A DNA stretch of 22,500 nt from Botryococcus braunii (lineage: Eukaryota; Chlorophyta; Trebouxiophyceae). The first letter of the stretch is position 1. Every line of letters starts with the position of its first letter. Made by a program: the position numbers and the translations under genes. The stretch spans positions 41,315-63,814 of the forward strand of contig KV908544.1 in NCBI GenBank assembly GCA_002005505.1, written 5' to 3'. The notes beneath the pieces are model-generated. The model did no database searches. It was not told the origin of the DNA and saw nothing but the letters and a program-made list of their open reading frames with translations. Positions 10,819 to 22,500 of the stretch are shown here, piece by piece.

Positions 10819-12620
10819 GTCTGACCCACCACCAGGACCATCCAGCCACACCCCGGGCACACGCATTCACACACACTCATGAAAGGTCGCACCAGTGCGG
10901 ATTTGGACCAAGGGGCCAACTTCAGGAGCGTGAAGCTTCCACAATAGCTCAAACTTGGAGCCGTCCTTTAGAGTGAAAGTCTTCGTCGTAGACTCAGTCG
11001 CAACCGACTCAACGCTAAGCTGCTTTCCATTCAAGTACACTGCACCAAAGAGAAAAGAGTGTGCACCACGTCAGAGATCATAATCTTTCGATTGCCATGT
11101 GTTCCACATGTCGCAGGTTGGATTAATAGTATGAGCATAGTGCTCTGATCAGGCGGCCGAAAGGACAAGCCCACTTCCGTGGTCAGATGCAAAGGGATAC
11201 TCTCAGGGTAGGAAACCAATCGACGCTTGAACACTACATCTCGGATTTCACTTGGTTTTCAGCTGAAATTGACATAGTGAATGGTACAAGACCCCACCAA
11301 TGCTTGTTACGGCACGTATGGCACAGGTACTGGTATATTGCTTGAAACAACACAATGGACCATCCATGGGTGTTACAGTCTCGGTTCTAGGATTGGTTGG
11401 CTCTGTGTTCACCGACCCAAGAAAAAAGCCTTCAGCTAAAATGAGCAAAGGCCACCGAACGCCGAATACATCAACAGCATTGCAGGGTGCCTCGTAAGAG
11501 ATCCACGCAAACATGGATATTTGTTGTGCTTAAACAGTATCTCACTGTGAACCATCCATTGTCTTGTGTGCAAAAAGTACAGGCTCACAATCAGCCAGCT
11601 AAAAGTCTGCTCTTTAGGAAATCCCATGCACACATGGGTACTAGAAATTACTTCCTCCCACTTGCTGGTTTGTTTAAGGGTACTAGAAAATTGTAAACGG
11701 ATGTTGTGAAAGAGCGATAGAAATAAAGGGGAAAAACGTGGCACTAGCCTGTCAATGTGTTTGGGAAATCCCGTTCACACTAACGTCACCCTTTTTCCGT
11801 GTTCCACAAAGTTGAGCGAACAAGCAGTCCAAATTCAAGGTGTCAACCATGTCGAATGCACAGCACATAATATAGTAGCACAGCTTGTCAGTCAGGAAGC
11901 TAGACGTTGTAAAGTTACCTTTAATTTCCTCCTCAAAATCGGCTCCAGTTTCCACGACGACACGGGCATTACTTTGCCAAAAAGCCACGCCCTTCATGTA
12001 TGTCCCGTTATGGTCGAACATTACCGCGGGTTTCAAAAGCGTGGAAAGCTGCCAAACAATCCAATTTTAACATCTGTCGAGTTCTTCTACACACGAACTT
12101 GACGTAATGTTCTGAAGAACCGACTGGCAAGGGTCCCGCAACGAATCCAAGTCGCGCAACATTTTCCCAACGATTTGAACACCTTCAACCTTACGAGAAA
12201 TATATCTTAGAAATTTACATACCTGAAAAACGCCAGGGAGTGAAGCCAGGTTGTAGTGGTGGCCAGCAATGCCGTGGAATTCGAACTCCTGGCCATCGAA
12301 TGCCGTCAGGACGGGATCACCCTTGACCGATCCGGAAGACCTCCTGTGCCATACAACCGTTTTGTAGTTCAGGATGTATTCCGCATGTGATTTCCGGGTA
12401 TTGCTAATGTCGATTCAAAGTGTGCTTGGTGTGAAAGCGTCAGTCCCCTTGGCTATTTGGAAAGCGATGAACACGTGATCTATACGCATTTAACAAAAAC
12501 CAAAGGCTCCACGTACTTTTTATTTCCATCGTCTTCCCTTCTATTTCTATCGTCTTCCGCCAAGACATTAGGAGTGAGGAGCGCTGCAACAAGGAAGACA
12601 AAGTACGTCTTGCGAAACAT
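9081..12620 (-). CDS. Secreted Root_cap-domain-like protein, upstream tandem copy (6 exons, 272 aa)
   Basis: Exons read on the minus strand: 12620-12517, 12343-12223, 12048-11919, 11039-10893, 10106-9988, 9278-9081. All introns are GT-AG, phases are consistent (2, 0, 1, 1, 0), and the total is 819 nt including the stop. Residues 1-21 are a signal peptide ending VLA before EDD. A charged linker follows, then KGDPVLTAFDG (to residue 52), FEFHG, LPGVFQ (70-75), GTYMKGVAF (90-98), VVVETGAD, a DGSK block (about 144-147), YLNANVTL (191-198) and GVLGETYN (208-215). The same blocks occur in the downstream paralog, and the terminal motif resembles the GVLGQTY of plant Root_cap proteins. The mature protein has no cysteine. 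The exon 4 end was chosen at ACTG/GTGCGA because it is phase-compatible and gives the same residue count as the paralog before YLN. Function beyond secretion is not known. Confidence 0.82.
9564..9583 (-). repeat. Dispersed repeat, copy 2 (core motif only)
   Basis: The minus strand reads GCGGTTAGG followed by ATAGGCTTCAC, differing from copy 1 by one base. Less flanking similarity is visible here than between copies 1 and 3. It lies in intron 5 of the upstream Root_cap-like gene. Confidence 0.6.
10493..10816. repeat. CA-rich array in intron 4 of the upstream Root_cap-like gene
   Basis: About 260 bp of degenerate CACGCA, CACCCA and GCGCGC sequence leads into about 65 bp of pure (CA)n ending at 10816. 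All apparent long open frames here are repeat artefacts. Confidence 0.95.
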
Positions 12621-12732
12621 GGCTAAAATAACAGCCAGGGATATTCTATGGGTTCCTTGTAAGGCTTGAGCAATTAGTGCGATGCGCCAGGGAATGCTGA
12701 GCCAGGTCTTAGTGAACCACCGGGTCGTGCTC

Positions 12733-12743
12733 TTGCTTTTAAA
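12733..12743 (-). promoter_or_regulatory. TATA-like element TTTAAAAGCAA upstream of the upstream Root_cap-like gene
   Basis: On the minus strand the context is TTTGTTTAAAAGCAAGAGC, about 115-120 nt before the ATG at 12620. It is the same 11-mer as at 5720-5730 before the paralog, whereas the flanks are not obviously similar. That supports a retained core promoter element. Confidence 0.5.
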
Positions 12744-12759
12744 CAAAAAATCTCATGTA

Positions 12760-13305
12760 CGCCGACGCCCTTTCGTGCGTCGTATGTTGTTTGACACGCT
12801 GAATTTCAGGACCCTTAGATGTCATCGGGGCCGAAAGTGCCCACTTCTGGGGCTCCAAGGTCGAGGTCTGCCACCGGTACAAGATCCAAACAGGGCAGTC
12901 TGGTACTACGATAATTGGCCCCAAGCTGAAAACCACAAAAATTGCTCCGTGAAACCTTTCATCAACTCCGTGAAGCCTCCTTAGCAAGGACACAAAATCT
13001 CTCACCTCAACGACGCTTCAGTTCGGTTGACCGGGGCGGGGAGGAGGGAGATGCAGATATTGGGAGCCTTTTTTCTTACCAGAGTGGGCTTTGTATCGTC
13101 ACGGTCCAATCTCATGCAAGTTTAGGTCCGAAAGGGGAGTTAAGCCACATCGCAACCACGACGCCCTTCGGTTGGACTCGCGAATTTTTGCAAACTTGAA
13201 GACGTGCAGGGGGCACAAAGGACTGTTCCATTTTGGGTGGTGTTATCACCGGTACGATAGCGAGAGGAGGAGGCGGAAATTAAACGAATCGCGCAGAAAG
13301 GCAGA
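12760..13305. other. Region upstream of the upstream Root_cap-like gene; no gene seen
   Basis: Several short overlapping frames occur on both strands, but none has a signature, splice support or balanced composition. It probably contains the promoter of the gene starting at 12620. Confidence 0.5.
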
Positions 13306-13313
13306 AGAAAAAT

Positions 13314-13340
13314 ATTACATCAATCCAGCCCAGAGGGCAT
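13314..13340 (-). repeat. LINE 3'-tail motif, copy distal
   Basis: The minus strand reads GCCCTCTGGGC, then TGGATTGATGTAAT. GCCC...GGGC forms a small stem. A near-identical motif occurs 210 bp closer to the ORF, at 13524-13549. Confidence 0.7.
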
Positions 13341-13523
13341 AATGAATTCCTTCTTGAGCGCAACCCCTGGAGGAGGTCCAAATCTCGTACAATTCCCGTA
13401 CACACGGGAGACTGGAACTGGTAGCTTTTACAGGAAACAGAAAAGGGATCTGCCTGAGGTACCACTGAAACTCATTTTCCAGGCACGTCTTGTGTTGGCA
13501 GAATGAAGTCCGAGAAAGAAAGA

Positions 13524-13549
13524 ATTACATCAACCCAGCCCAAAGGGCC
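13524..13549 (-). repeat. LINE 3'-tail motif, copy proximal
   Basis: The minus strand reads GCCCTTTGGGC, then TGGGTTGATGTAAT, followed by TTCTTTCTTTC. It is the same motif as at 13314-13340 and in the same orientation, which suggests two consecutive element ends or an internal duplication of the tail. Confidence 0.7.
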
Positions 13550-13678
13550 TGATGAGATGTTAACGAATAAACCAACGGTATATGAGAACCTAGTTGAGAG
13601 AATATTATGAGATAACACAGATAACCATACTAATATCCGGATAATGAAAATGAAAAAGAAAAAGAAAAAATGGCCAAG

Positions 13679-15480
13679 TCACCGCCGCTGACACACTTGA
13701 CGGGCCTGGAATGCATCAAATATAAAATTAATAACCGCAACCTGATCCTCTTGCCCGATGAAATTACGTAGTGACCACGAGTGGGACAAGAACAAATGTG
13801 GATAGCGGTCACGAACCTGAGCAAGTGCAGGGCAATGAAACACAAAATGATGCTCATCCCCCACCGCTATGCCACACATGTCACATAAACGTTCTGAACG
13901 GGGGATATGGGTGCGTCTTCCTACATCTATAGGTAAGTCATGGACTCCAAGACGAAACTTAAAAAATTGCCTAACGCGCCTAACACTAACTGGCACAGAA
14001 AACAGTATTTCACGTTGAATCGGCCTTGTTCGGGCAAACCATCAAAGATAAGTGCATAACTGGGGTCCTTAGGTGCTAGTCTAGGAGAGATGTGCAATCC
14101 CTCATCCGAGAGCCGCTGGGCATTAGTGAGTATTGCCCTGAAAGTATCCATGTCCACCCCATGAGGACTATGACAGTCCACCGGATAGGGGTACCCAAGT
14201 TTTATCAAGGCACGCATGAACGACCCTGCCCAAGTTGAACTATGTGTTGTGACACCATAGTAGCATGATTCCCTAAGAATACTCGCATACATGTGATCCT
14301 CTGGGAGGTCACAAAGAGAATTCCAAAACGTTGCCATGCGCTTCAACCATTGATGTCGCAGTGGGCGGATGCCTAGCTCACAAAGAAGGACATCTGTTCT
14401 CACGGTGCGCCGGACCCCCATGATCATGCGCAGCATACTGATAAAGTCATTTTCCAAGTTTTTCACCGAAGTCCCACACAAGGGCTTGGGGAAAGTGTGC
14501 ACACCCCAAATTTCACATGCGTACGACGCGGTGGGGACAACACATGTTAAAAAGAGCCGAATAAGGATCCCAATTGAGACCGAACAATCCCGGTTACCAT
14601 ATCGCTGTTGTATTGAGGACCACGCCCCCACATCTTCCCTCGTAGCTGACCAAATGTTTCACCCACACCTGCCACTGAAGAAATAACGATCCCTAGGTGG
14701 CGACACTGTGTAACCACTTTTAAGGGTACCCCCTTATATGTGCATGGTTGACTAGCAAGGTCTATGGCACCCTCAGGAAACACCATTGCGAGGCACTTAC
14801 TATCTTGTATTTCCATGAGGGTCAAGGCACACCATTCTGCCACAGCCTGTAATAGACACTGCATTGCAATCCAAGTGGTGGCCAGTAACTTGAAATCATC
14901 TGCGAACCCTAGAATGGGTACGTGACGTCCATCTCGAGTTTTTGGACCCATGTTTGGACACCTTGCCTCAATATATCGTATCAGACCATCTGAAAATACC
15001 CCGAATAAAGTGGGACTTAGTGGTGATCCCTGTGTGATGCCTGCTCGAGGTTTATTCAATTCCCCATAAGTACCCCTACCGATAGTGTAATGTCCGCATC
15101 CTCATAGAGTGATTTGATGGCCTCTAAGATTCTACCATTAACCCCCACACGACGCAACGACTCCCATAAAAGCTCTCGAGGGACCCTATCATGTGCTTTA
15201 GAGATGTCTAACTTACACAATATTAGTGGACTTTCTGGAGTTGCCCTATCAATAAAATGTTGGAGTGCAAAGAGCTGGTGCAGGGTGGAGAACCCCGGGC
15301 GAAACCCGACTTGTGCTTAACATCTGTACTTTAGACTTTCAAGGTGTTCCACCAGTCTATCGTTGAGAAGGGTGGCATATAAACGCATAACCGGTTCCGG
15401 TACAGCTATGGGACGATAGTTTGTCGGATCTAAAACACTCTTTCCACTATCCTTCAAAACAGGAGTTACTTTCCGAGGAT
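13679..15480 (-). pseudogene. LINE reverse transcriptase pseudogene (RT palm, thumb and C-terminal zinc knuckle)
   Basis: Recognisable in order: NYRPIAV (about 15421), [10 protein letters not shown], the motif A region [10 protein letters not shown] (about 15182-15214), the motif B region QGSPLSP (about 15020), the catalytic FADD (14895-14906), then the thumb and a C-terminal zinc knuckle with CDMC and HHFVFHC (about 13850-13890). These features are typical of plant and algal LINE ORF2 proteins. The reading is broken by an in-frame TAA at 15317-15319 and by frame changes near 15075, 14630 and 14005. It cannot encode an active enzyme. The palm motifs themselves are intact, so the copy is old but not ancient. 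There is no relation to the neighbouring Root_cap-like gene other than insertion upstream of it. Confidence 0.85.
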
Positions 15481-15700
15481 GCCGTCATGTAGTATGGCCA
15501 CGTTTCCCGCTTCCCCGTACATTCGTCCACGAGCGCACGAGCGCACAACCAAGGGACTGGGCTGACCAAGTTACACGTAACACATTCCTACACACATAAT
15601 GAAAACAAAATGCGACTGTTAAATTGGTTCACGTTTGCTTTTACTCCTCGACCAGCCATTATTTTCTTCCTATTTTTATAATTAATTATAATTATAATTA
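15481..15700. other. Flank of the LINE; no gene seen
   Basis: Contains GAGCGCACGAGCGCAC direct repeats near 15531-15546 and an A/T-rich TTATAAT stretch (15670-15702). No frame was recognised beyond possible very decayed LINE sequence. Confidence 0.5.
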
Positions 15701-15703
15701 AGG

Positions 15704-15780
15704 GTGAAGCCTATTCTAACCGCATACATAAATCCATCATGCAGGGACGCGGAATCCAGGGCAAATATGCAGGTGACAAT

Positions 15781-15785
<5 letters not shown>
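15704..15785 (-). repeat. Dispersed repeat, copy 3
   Basis: The minus strand ends in GCGGTTAGA then ATAGGCTTCAC, followed by an A/T-rich tail with TTATAAT-type repeats (15670-15702). The body resembles 6290-6371. The arrangement of conserved end plus simple A/T tail resembles a retroposon 3' terminus. Confidence 0.55.
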
Positions 15786-16300
<515 letters not shown>

Positions 16301-16358
16301 ACATACACACAGACACAGACACAGACATACCCACAGACACAGACACAGACACACACAT

Positions 16359-16400
<42 letters not shown>

Positions 16401-16450
16401 CACATACTCTCACACACCCACACACACACACCCACACACCCGCAACACAG

Positions 16451-16482
<32 letters not shown>

Positions 16483-16569
16483 CACACACATACACACACC
16501 CACACCCACACACACACACACACCTACACACATACACACCACCACCCACACACACACACGCACACACAT

Positions 16570-16600
<31 letters not shown>
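16301..16600. repeat. (CA)n array 1, degenerate
   Basis: CA dinucleotides with ACAGAC, ACATAC and ACCCAC variants. It abuts (GA)n arrays on both sides. Confidence 0.97.
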
Positions 16601-17563
<963 letters not shown>

Positions 17564-17565
<2 letters not shown>

Positions 17566-17942
17566 AGTAGGGCTGCTGTGGCCAAGGGTGCCAAGGAGAT
17601 TGCAGCCGGGTATGTTGCATTCTTTCCGTTCGACAGTGGTTGTGTTTTGAGCATTGTTTAGGTTACTGACTGTTACTTAGAATGCAGGTTGCGTTGAGGT
17701 GGGAACGGGATAAAACACCTGGACAGGGCTGTGAAGGCTAAGGGTGCCTTTGGATACAGCCGGGTATGTTGTTCTTGCATATGTTCGTACAGTCATGTGT
17801 TTGTTTTTAAAATGGATTAGATGTATTTGACGAGAGTCGACAAACACTCAGTAACGGAGCGGTTGATGCGCAGGAAGTTCTATTGGTCAGTGCGTTGCTG
17901 AAATAGATCTTGTACAAAGACAGGGAGTGTTTGGTTCGACAG
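17564..17942 (+). repeat. Segment F: exon/intron-like copy of a locally duplicated sequence
   Basis: Blocks A (17564-17609), B (17688-17763) and C (17874-17942) are separated by GT-AG-bounded stretches 17610-17687 (78 nt) and 17764-17873 (110 nt). C ends at CGACAG/GTAAAT. A and B also resemble each other (AGGGCTG...AAGGGTGCC...CAGCCGGGTATGTTG), with a period of about 156 bp. No convincing protein is seen in the joined blocks, so coding status is unknown. Confidence 0.6.
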
Positions 17943-18180
17943 GTAAATATTTCCAATCAATGTAAGAGTCGCTAGATGTGGACATAGCCATATCCGCTTC
18001 TCCGAGCTTGCATTAATCTGTCCAGTATTTTGTGGTTTCAAAGAGAGAGGCTGCTTTGCACACATAATACTGGGAAGTGTGGCTTGTATTGTTGCTGTTG
18101 TGTATACAGTAAGAGCTACTGTACACCAAGGGTGTGTACGAGGTAGCGGGCGTTGTGGAGTGTTTCGCGAGTAAAACTCC

Positions 18181-18358
18181 TGAGTAGGGCTGCTGTGGCC
18201 AAGGGTGCCAAGGGTGCGTTGAGGTGGGAACGCGATAAAACACCTGGACAGGGCTGTAAAGGCTAAGGGTGCCTTTGGATACAGCCGGGAAGATCTATTG
18301 GTCAGTGCGTTGCTGAAATAGATCTTGTACACAGACAGGGAGTGTTTGGTTCGACAGG
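18181..18358 (+). repeat. Segment S: intron-less-like copy of segment F
   Basis: Blocks A', B' and C' are contiguous here. The B'/C' junction (CAGCCGG then GAAGATC) falls exactly where F has its GTATGT...GCGCAG insert. C' continues past CGACAG into new sequence exactly where F has a GTAAAT donor. The A'/B' junction is not exact: about 13 nt of A next to the donor are also missing. This is consistent with a processed (spliced) copy or with recombination. Confidence 0.6.
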
Positions 18359-18369
18359 GTACATCTCGG

Positions 18370-18480
18370 TGCGCATACGGATGGGCCCCTCTCCATCAAA
18401 ATATACTTCACATTCCCACTGGTCCCGGATTTCAAATCCCAGCGTTCTCGGGGTGGCCATGTGACAAAATTCAGGTACAC
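18370..18480 (-). CDS. Possible exon, unrecognised (weak)
   Basis: A minus-strand frame with protein-like composition: GFEIRDQWECEVYFDGEGPI, then RMRTEM before a GTACCC donor-like site. The same interval is also open on the plus strand and ends AATTCAG/GTACAC. The strand is therefore not settled. I do not recognise the family. Confidence 0.25.
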
Positions 18481-18499
18481 ACTTGTACGACAACGAGCA

Positions 18500-19290
18500 G
18501 GCGCTACCTTAAGATCCCAATGTAACCTGCTTTAATATGTAGATATCTTGAGCAAGTAGCACCAAACAAGGATCTCTTCGTCTTCTGGTTATAGTCGATG
18601 GTCGTTACGGCGGATCTGATACTGGATCGGCGTATTCATTTCTACCAACTGTCAATCCCATGCATCAACTGTTCGGGGCAATTCCTACGGATGAAATAAA
18701 GACACAGTCGAATCCTATAAGCTACGATGGCAACGGAAGATTGTACGCCCGACCCGTCTTGGGAAGCCTTAGCCATAGCGAATGGAGGATAACGTAGTTA
18801 ATTATAGACTGCTTAGAGAATGCTCACATTTGAATTCAAGACTGCCATAATGCGGTTGAAAATGGAGCGGAAACTCTGGTACACTTGCAAAGTCCCGGAG
18901 GATTCCACACTGTTTAGTAAATTAACAAGAAGTGTTCTTGAAAGGGTCTTAGTTCTGGTTGCCAAGTTGAGGACGTTGAGGTTGCAGGTTTGGGATTGGG
19001 AAGGATTGTATTCTTCGGTGGACTGACATCAGACAGCAACTGCTTCACCGTTCTTCTTTTGCGGTACGTAAGCTCTTTGCTTTTTGCTTCTTGTACAAGA
19101 GAATGCGTGTGCCTTAAATGGTGATAAAACATAAAGCCCGTCCTACACAGCCTCTTTTACAGCCCCTGTTGGGGTCATTGCCAGTTCAAACACTAGAGGG
19201 TATTCCTGCATGTCAATGACTACGCATTGTTTTTAGATTACATAAGAGGAACGCACACCCCCCTCACCACGAAAACCCCACAACCCTAAA
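18500..19290. other. No gene seen
   Basis: Contains a plus-strand frame of 68 codons (18820-19026) without recognisable motifs. Any 5' exons of the NUP88-like gene could lie here, but I could not support one. Confidence 0.5.
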
Positions 19291-19302
19291 CCCGAACGTC
19301 AA

Positions 19303-19315
19303 CCCCCCCCCCCCC
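19303..19315. repeat. C13 homopolymer
   Basis: A run of 13 C on the plus strand lies at the 3' edge of the decayed retroelement fragment, preceded by ACCCTAAACCC. Confidence 0.9.
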
Positions 19316-19601
19316 AAAAGGGAGCCTCGCAGCCAACTGCCGCCCAACCGCCCGGGCAATCGCAAAGCTCACCCTCCAATGCGTAGAAAACACGCACGTC
19401 TTCATGCGCAACTAGCGCCTGATTAACCAGGCCTTGGAGCCGCTTCGAAAACTCCTCCGCCGCCGTATCAAACCCCCCAAAGGTTTCAAAGGCGAAGGGG
19501 CGGAACACGACACGTGGTGGCTGCCCAAGTAAACCTCCCTGTACGAGGCCAACTTGCCAGCCGCAGCCCGTGCCGTAGCCCCACCAGGCACAAACCCCCA
19601 G

Positions 19602-19618
19602 CCCCCCCCCCCCCCCCC
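19602..19618. repeat. C17 homopolymer inside the retroelement relic
   Basis: This 17-nt C run on plus (G on the coding strand) coincides with one of the frame changes in the relic, so slippage is a likely cause of the break. Confidence 0.9.
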
Positions 19619-20014
19619 ACCAGCCCAATAAGAGGCAGCGAGTGGAGAAGTCCCCACGACATCGACATACAAATCCCTCCCTCCATCCCAGTCAAGGAAG
19701 ACCAAGTCCGGCCTACGCGACTCAAAACCCCAACCCGAACCGGTAGTGGAGGTTCCCGGGTGACGACAGCCTCCACCTCCTTTCCTATCCGAAACAGCAT
19801 ATCGCGTACCGCATTGTTTGGCATGTCTGGGCTTTTGTGATCTTACGTCTGGCTGACAATGTTCTTTAGAAGCGGGTCACCCCCGCTTGCTTGCTGGAGT
19901 ACCTAAAGGTTGAAGTGGCGGCGACCCACATGTCTTCCTGTTGAACTCCAGTCCATGCACAAGTTAAATGAGTTCCATTTTCTCATGTTTAATGCTTTTA
20001 TGTTTCATGTACAG

Positions 20015-22026
<2,012 letters not shown>

Positions 22027-22500
22027 GTGAGTACCCATGTGACCCTGTCCCTGGTCCAACTTGAAAAATTGCGACACGAAAAGGAGGGTCCGATCTTGAT
22101 TTGTACTTTATTTCATACTCGGGAATGGCAAGTGTCTTGCAACCTCAGGTTCTAAAAATAGAGGTTTTCCCGCTCCAGATACCCAGGAATAGAAGTGGGG
22201 GAATGCGTTCACCCTTTCGTATAAGCGAAGGTCATACTCAGGTGCAGGCTCGACATGAATCCGCAAAGCCATGCACTGTATTGTCGATTATTTTTTTTGG
22301 GGGGGGGGGGGGGGGAGGGGAGGTGGAGAACAAAAGAGGGGAAAGGAAGGGACACTAGAGGACTGCAGATACCCGGGGGGGGGGGCTTGAACCTTGTTAC
22401 GCAGCAATGGTGGTGGGTGGGTGCAGGGAGTTCAACACACTTTGGCATCTTGACCAGTGACAATGTCTTTCGATTATACAATGTGGCAGACTTGACTAGG
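22027..22500. other. Probable intron of the NUP88-like gene with G runs; no exon seen
   Basis: Contains a T8 then G17-type run (22291-22315) and a second G run (22375-22386). No acceptor plus open frame continuing the WHP motif was found. Confidence 0.5.

Larger units (their letters stand above)
13310..15480 (-). mobile_element. LINE-type non-LTR retrotransposon, 5'-truncated and decayed
   Basis: The minus strand carries, in order, the C-terminal part of ORF2, a 3' UTR and tail motifs. The coding part spans about 15480-13679 and the tail runs to about 13310. The left flank to about 15600 shows no clear upstream ORF2, so the endonuclease half is missing or too diverged. The 5' edge is approximate. 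No target-site duplication was identified. Confidence 0.8.
19299..19840 (-). pseudogene. Decayed C-terminal fragment of a plant-type retroelement protein
   Basis: Three minus-strand frames together give the order seen at the C-terminus of some plant reverse-transcriptase-associated proteins. First RRPDLVFLDWDGGRDLYVDV then VGTSPLA (about 19720-19640), next RPFAFETFGGFDTAAEEF (about 19510-19450), and finally RVSFAIARAVGRQLAARLP (about 19375-19320). Frame changes occur near 19730, in the 17-nt G run (19602-19618 as C on plus) and again before RPFAFE. The assignment rests on recalled family resemblance, and the exact element class is uncertain. It is a separate relic from the LINE at 13310-15480. 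Confidence 0.6.

Noticed and set aside
10871..10893. Alternative exon 4 end at CATGA/GTGTGTG in the upstream Root_cap-like gene
   Set aside because: It leaves phase 2, which does not fit the exon 5 acceptor. The ACTG/GTGCGA site is in phase and gives the same spacing to YLN as in the paralog.
14369..14686. 105-codon plus-strand frame
   Set aside because: It is antisense to the LINE thumb region, which has clear family motifs on the minus strand.
18820..19026. Candidate N-terminal exon of the NUP88-like gene (VWDWEGLYSSVD)
   Set aside because: The resemblance to a WD-containing N-terminus is too short, the frame stops directly after it, and no in-phase donor is convincing.
19281..19296. Plant telomere-like ACCCTAAACCC
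   Set aside because: Only about one and a half repeat units are present, so there is no telomere or interstitial telomeric array.

Overview
The window looks like nuclear DNA of a streptophyte, most likely a charophyte alga with a large, repeat-rich genome. The reasons are spliceosomal GT-AG introns of about 0.1-1 kb, secreted proteins related to the plant Root_cap family, a fragment of a plant-type NUP88/MOS7 nucleoporin, decayed plant-like LINE retroelements, and very large (GA)n/(CA)n arrays. The exact organism cannot be fixed from sequence alone. There is no operon-like organisation, CRISPR array, tRNA or rRNA that I can support.

Left half, minus strand (1060-12620). Two tandem paralogous genes encode small secreted proteins with a Root_cap-like domain. 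I assembled both from exons whose splice phases agree at every junction. The downstream copy (5577 to 1060) has 7 exons, including a 16-nt microexon, and encodes 304 residues. The upstream copy (12620 to 9081) has 6 exons and encodes 272 residues. Both have a signal peptide, a short charged linker, an AFDG...HG block, a GTYM(K/Q)GVAF block, a DGSK block, a YLNxNVTL block and a final GV(L/I)G(E/D)TYN motif. Neither mature protein has a cysteine. Their introns sit at different places, and both share the promoter-region string TTTAAAAGCAA. The 3.5 kb between them holds an orphan exon-like segment, a long perfect hairpin and dispersed repeats, but no complete gene.

Middle (13310-17563). A dead LINE-type reverse transcriptase lies on the minus strand, with one stop, three frameshifts and a duplicated 3' tail motif. 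It is followed by about 1.8 kb of alternating (GA)n/(CA)n arrays with a higher-order repeat of roughly 330 bp.

Right part (17564-22500). A partly duplicated segment follows, in which the second copy matches the first with two GT-AG-bounded blocks absent, as in a spliced copy. Next is a decayed C-terminal piece of a second retroelement on the minus strand. Last come three plus-strand exons of a NUP88-like gene that runs out of the window. Microsatellites fill one of its introns, as they do one intron of each Root_cap-like gene.
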